From contig JAWKVC010000003.1 in NCBI GenBank assembly GCA_041398245.1, positions 124,001 through 188,000 of the forward strand: DNA of 64,000 bases, read 5' to 3'. The position numbers were made by a program, and so were the translations under genes. Every line of letters begins with the position of its first letter. The stretch's first letter is position 1. Shown here one piece after another: positions 62,922-64,000 of the stretch. This stretch comes from UBA7672 sp041398245. GTDB lineage: Bacteria; Pseudomonadota; Alphaproteobacteria; Caulobacterales; Hyphomonadaceae. The notes under the pieces were generated by a model. That model did not search any database. It had not been told where the DNA came from and saw only the letters and a program-made list of their open reading frames with translations.

Positions 62922-64000
62922 CTAGACGTCCAGCTCGTCGACGAACTTTGCGTTGTCCTGGATGAACTTGAAGCGGAGTTCCGGCTTCTTGCCCATCAGG
63001 GTTTCAACCAGCTGGTCGATCGTCTTGCCGCTCTTGGGAACGGTGACGCGGGCCAGCGTGCGCGAGGCCGGGCTCATCGTCGTTTCCTTGAGCTGGGCCG
63101 GCATCATCTCGCCGAGACCCTTGAAGCGTCCGATGTCCGGCTTCTTGCCTTTAAATTCGGTCTTCAGGAGTTCATCGCGATGGGCGTCGTCGCGCGCATA
63201 GACAGACTTGCCGCCGGAGCTGATCCGGTAGAGCGGCGGCATCGCCAGATAGAGCCGGCCCGCATCAATGAGGCCCGGCGTCTGGCGGAAGAAGAAGGTG
63301 ATCAGGAGCGATGCGATGTGGGCGCCGTCAACGTCGGCGTCGGTCATGATGATGATGCGTTCGTAGCGCAGATCTTCGACGCGGAAGCGATGGCCAAGGC
63401 CCGTGCCCAGCGCGGTGGCAAGGTCGGTGAGTTCCTTGTTGTTCGACAGCTTGTCGTCGCCGGCGCTGGCGACGTTGAGGATCTTGCCGCGCAGCGGCAG
63501 CACTGCTTGCGTTGCGCGATCGCGCGCCTGCTTGGCGGAGCCGCCGGCCGAGTCCCCTTCGACGATGAAGAGTTCGGTGCCTTGCGCTGATCCATCCGAA
63601 CAGTCGGCCAGCTTGCCCGGCAGGCGCAGCTTGCGCGTGGCGGACTGGCGGGCGACCTCCTTGTCCTTCCGCTTGCGTACGCGGTCTTCGGCCTGGCCGA
63701 TCGCCCATTCGAGCAGCCTGTTGGCGTTGGCAGTCGACGCGGTAAGCCAGTGATCGAAGCGGTCACGCATCGCATTCTCGGTGATGCGGAACGCGTCGGT
63801 GGTGGAGAGCTTTTCCTTGGTCTGGCCCACGAACTCCGGATTGCGGATGAAGACGGAGAGCAGGGCGCCGGCCGTGCCGAGCACATCGTCAGCCGTGATC
63901 AGGCCGGTCTTCTTGTTGCCCACCATTTCCCCGTAGGCGCGCAGACCCTTGGTGAGCGCCGAGCGCATGCCGGCCTCGTGCGTGCCGCCCTCGGGCGTCG
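62922..64000 (-). CDS. parE: DNA topoisomerase IV subunit B, 5' part outside window
   Basis: The frame stays open to the end of the window (TPEGGTHEAG is read upstream of residue 1 of the visible part), so the N-terminal ATPase domain is missing here. Visible: transducer part, TOPRIM domain with ELFIVEGDSAGG and IMTDADVDGAHI, the RKLRLPGKLADCS and PLRGKILNVASAG segments and the ParE-like C-terminus FVDELDV. It decatenates chromosomes with ParC. Confidence 0.93.
   Translation of the reverse strand, partial: TPEGGTHEAGMRSALTKGLRAYGEMVGNKKTGLITADDVLGTAGALLSVFIRNPEFVGQTKEKLSTTDAFRITENAMRDRFDHWLTASTANANRLLEWAIGQAEDRVRKRKDKEVARQSATRKLRLPGKLADCSDGSAQGTELFIVEGDSAGGSAKQARDRATQAVLPLRGKILNVASAGDDKLSNNKELTDLATALGTGLGHRFRVEDLRYERIIIMTDADVDGAHIASLLITFFFRQTPGLIDAGRLYLAMPPLYRISSGGKSVYARDDAHRDELLKTEFKGKKPDIGRFKGLGEMMPAQLKETTMSPASRTLARVTVPKSGKTIDQLVETLMGKKPELRFKFIQDNAKFVDELDV

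Overview
This 64 kb window looks like a piece of chromosome from a high-GC alphaproteobacterium, most likely Caulobacterales or Hyphomonadaceae-like. That is an inference from gene content: a sufBCDS-sufT-sufA locus led by an Rrf2 regulator and an IscS-type desulfurase, mltG-yicC-gmk placed directly after fabD-fabG-acpP-fabF, a DUF2842 protein, CtaA-type heme A synthase, a TopoIV ParE, several lipoproteins and OmpA proteins, and tandem S9 peptidases. Coding density is very high. Many neighbours overlap by four bases (ATGA/GTGA) or share stop-codon space. I found no rRNA, tRNA, CRISPR array, insertion sequence or prophage.

Region by region: 1-3.5 kb holds the end of a thiolase gene, a small membrane protein and a FadB/FadJ-type beta-oxidation protein. 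3.5-7.7 kb (minus strand) holds two paralogous secreted S9 peptidases and a two-helix membrane protein. 7.8-14.5 kb mixes a START-like secreted protein, two OmpA-domain proteins, a GST, a lipoprotein, a proline-rich protein, a Vsr mismatch endonuclease and a lysine-rich histone-like protein. 14.5-17.2 kb has a C5 cytosine DNA methyltransferase divergent from a coupled pair: an Asp/Asn beta-hydroxylase-like enzyme and a beta-propeller-like protein. 17.3-25.1 kb is housekeeping: rpsF-rpsR-rplI (minus), then fabD-fabG-acpP-fabF-mltG-yicC-gmk (plus). 25.2-31.6 kb carries a PQQ/heme c dehydrogenase predicted to be a lipoprotein, a LOG-family protein, an Atm1-like ABC exporter, a cupin lipoprotein and YghU. 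31.7-37.6 kb carries PlsC, two tandem glutathione peroxidases, an outer-membrane barrel, heme A synthase and a nitroreductase. 37.6-44.2 kb (minus) has two DUF4139-type secreted proteins, tyrS, a thioesterase and a hydrolase.

44.3-53.7 kb is the Fe-S cluster assembly locus. It is broken between sufB and sufC by about 2.4 kb of small unrelated genes, and its Rrf2 regulator contains no cysteine. 53.7-64 kb has a membrane protein, a TfoX-like protein, an O-methyltransferase, a diguanylate cyclase, a DEAD-box helicase, an amidohydrolase pair in which one member has lost the HxH metal site, a GST, two hotdog thioesterases and the 3' part of parE.

The most interesting leads are the translationally coupled hydroxylase/beta-propeller pair beside the methyltransferase, the separated Vsr/C5-methyltransferase pair, the cysteine-free Rrf2 regulator with an inverted repeat upstream, the interrupted suf operon, and the active/degenerate amidohydrolase pair. 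Function calls come from reading motifs by eye; no database search was run.
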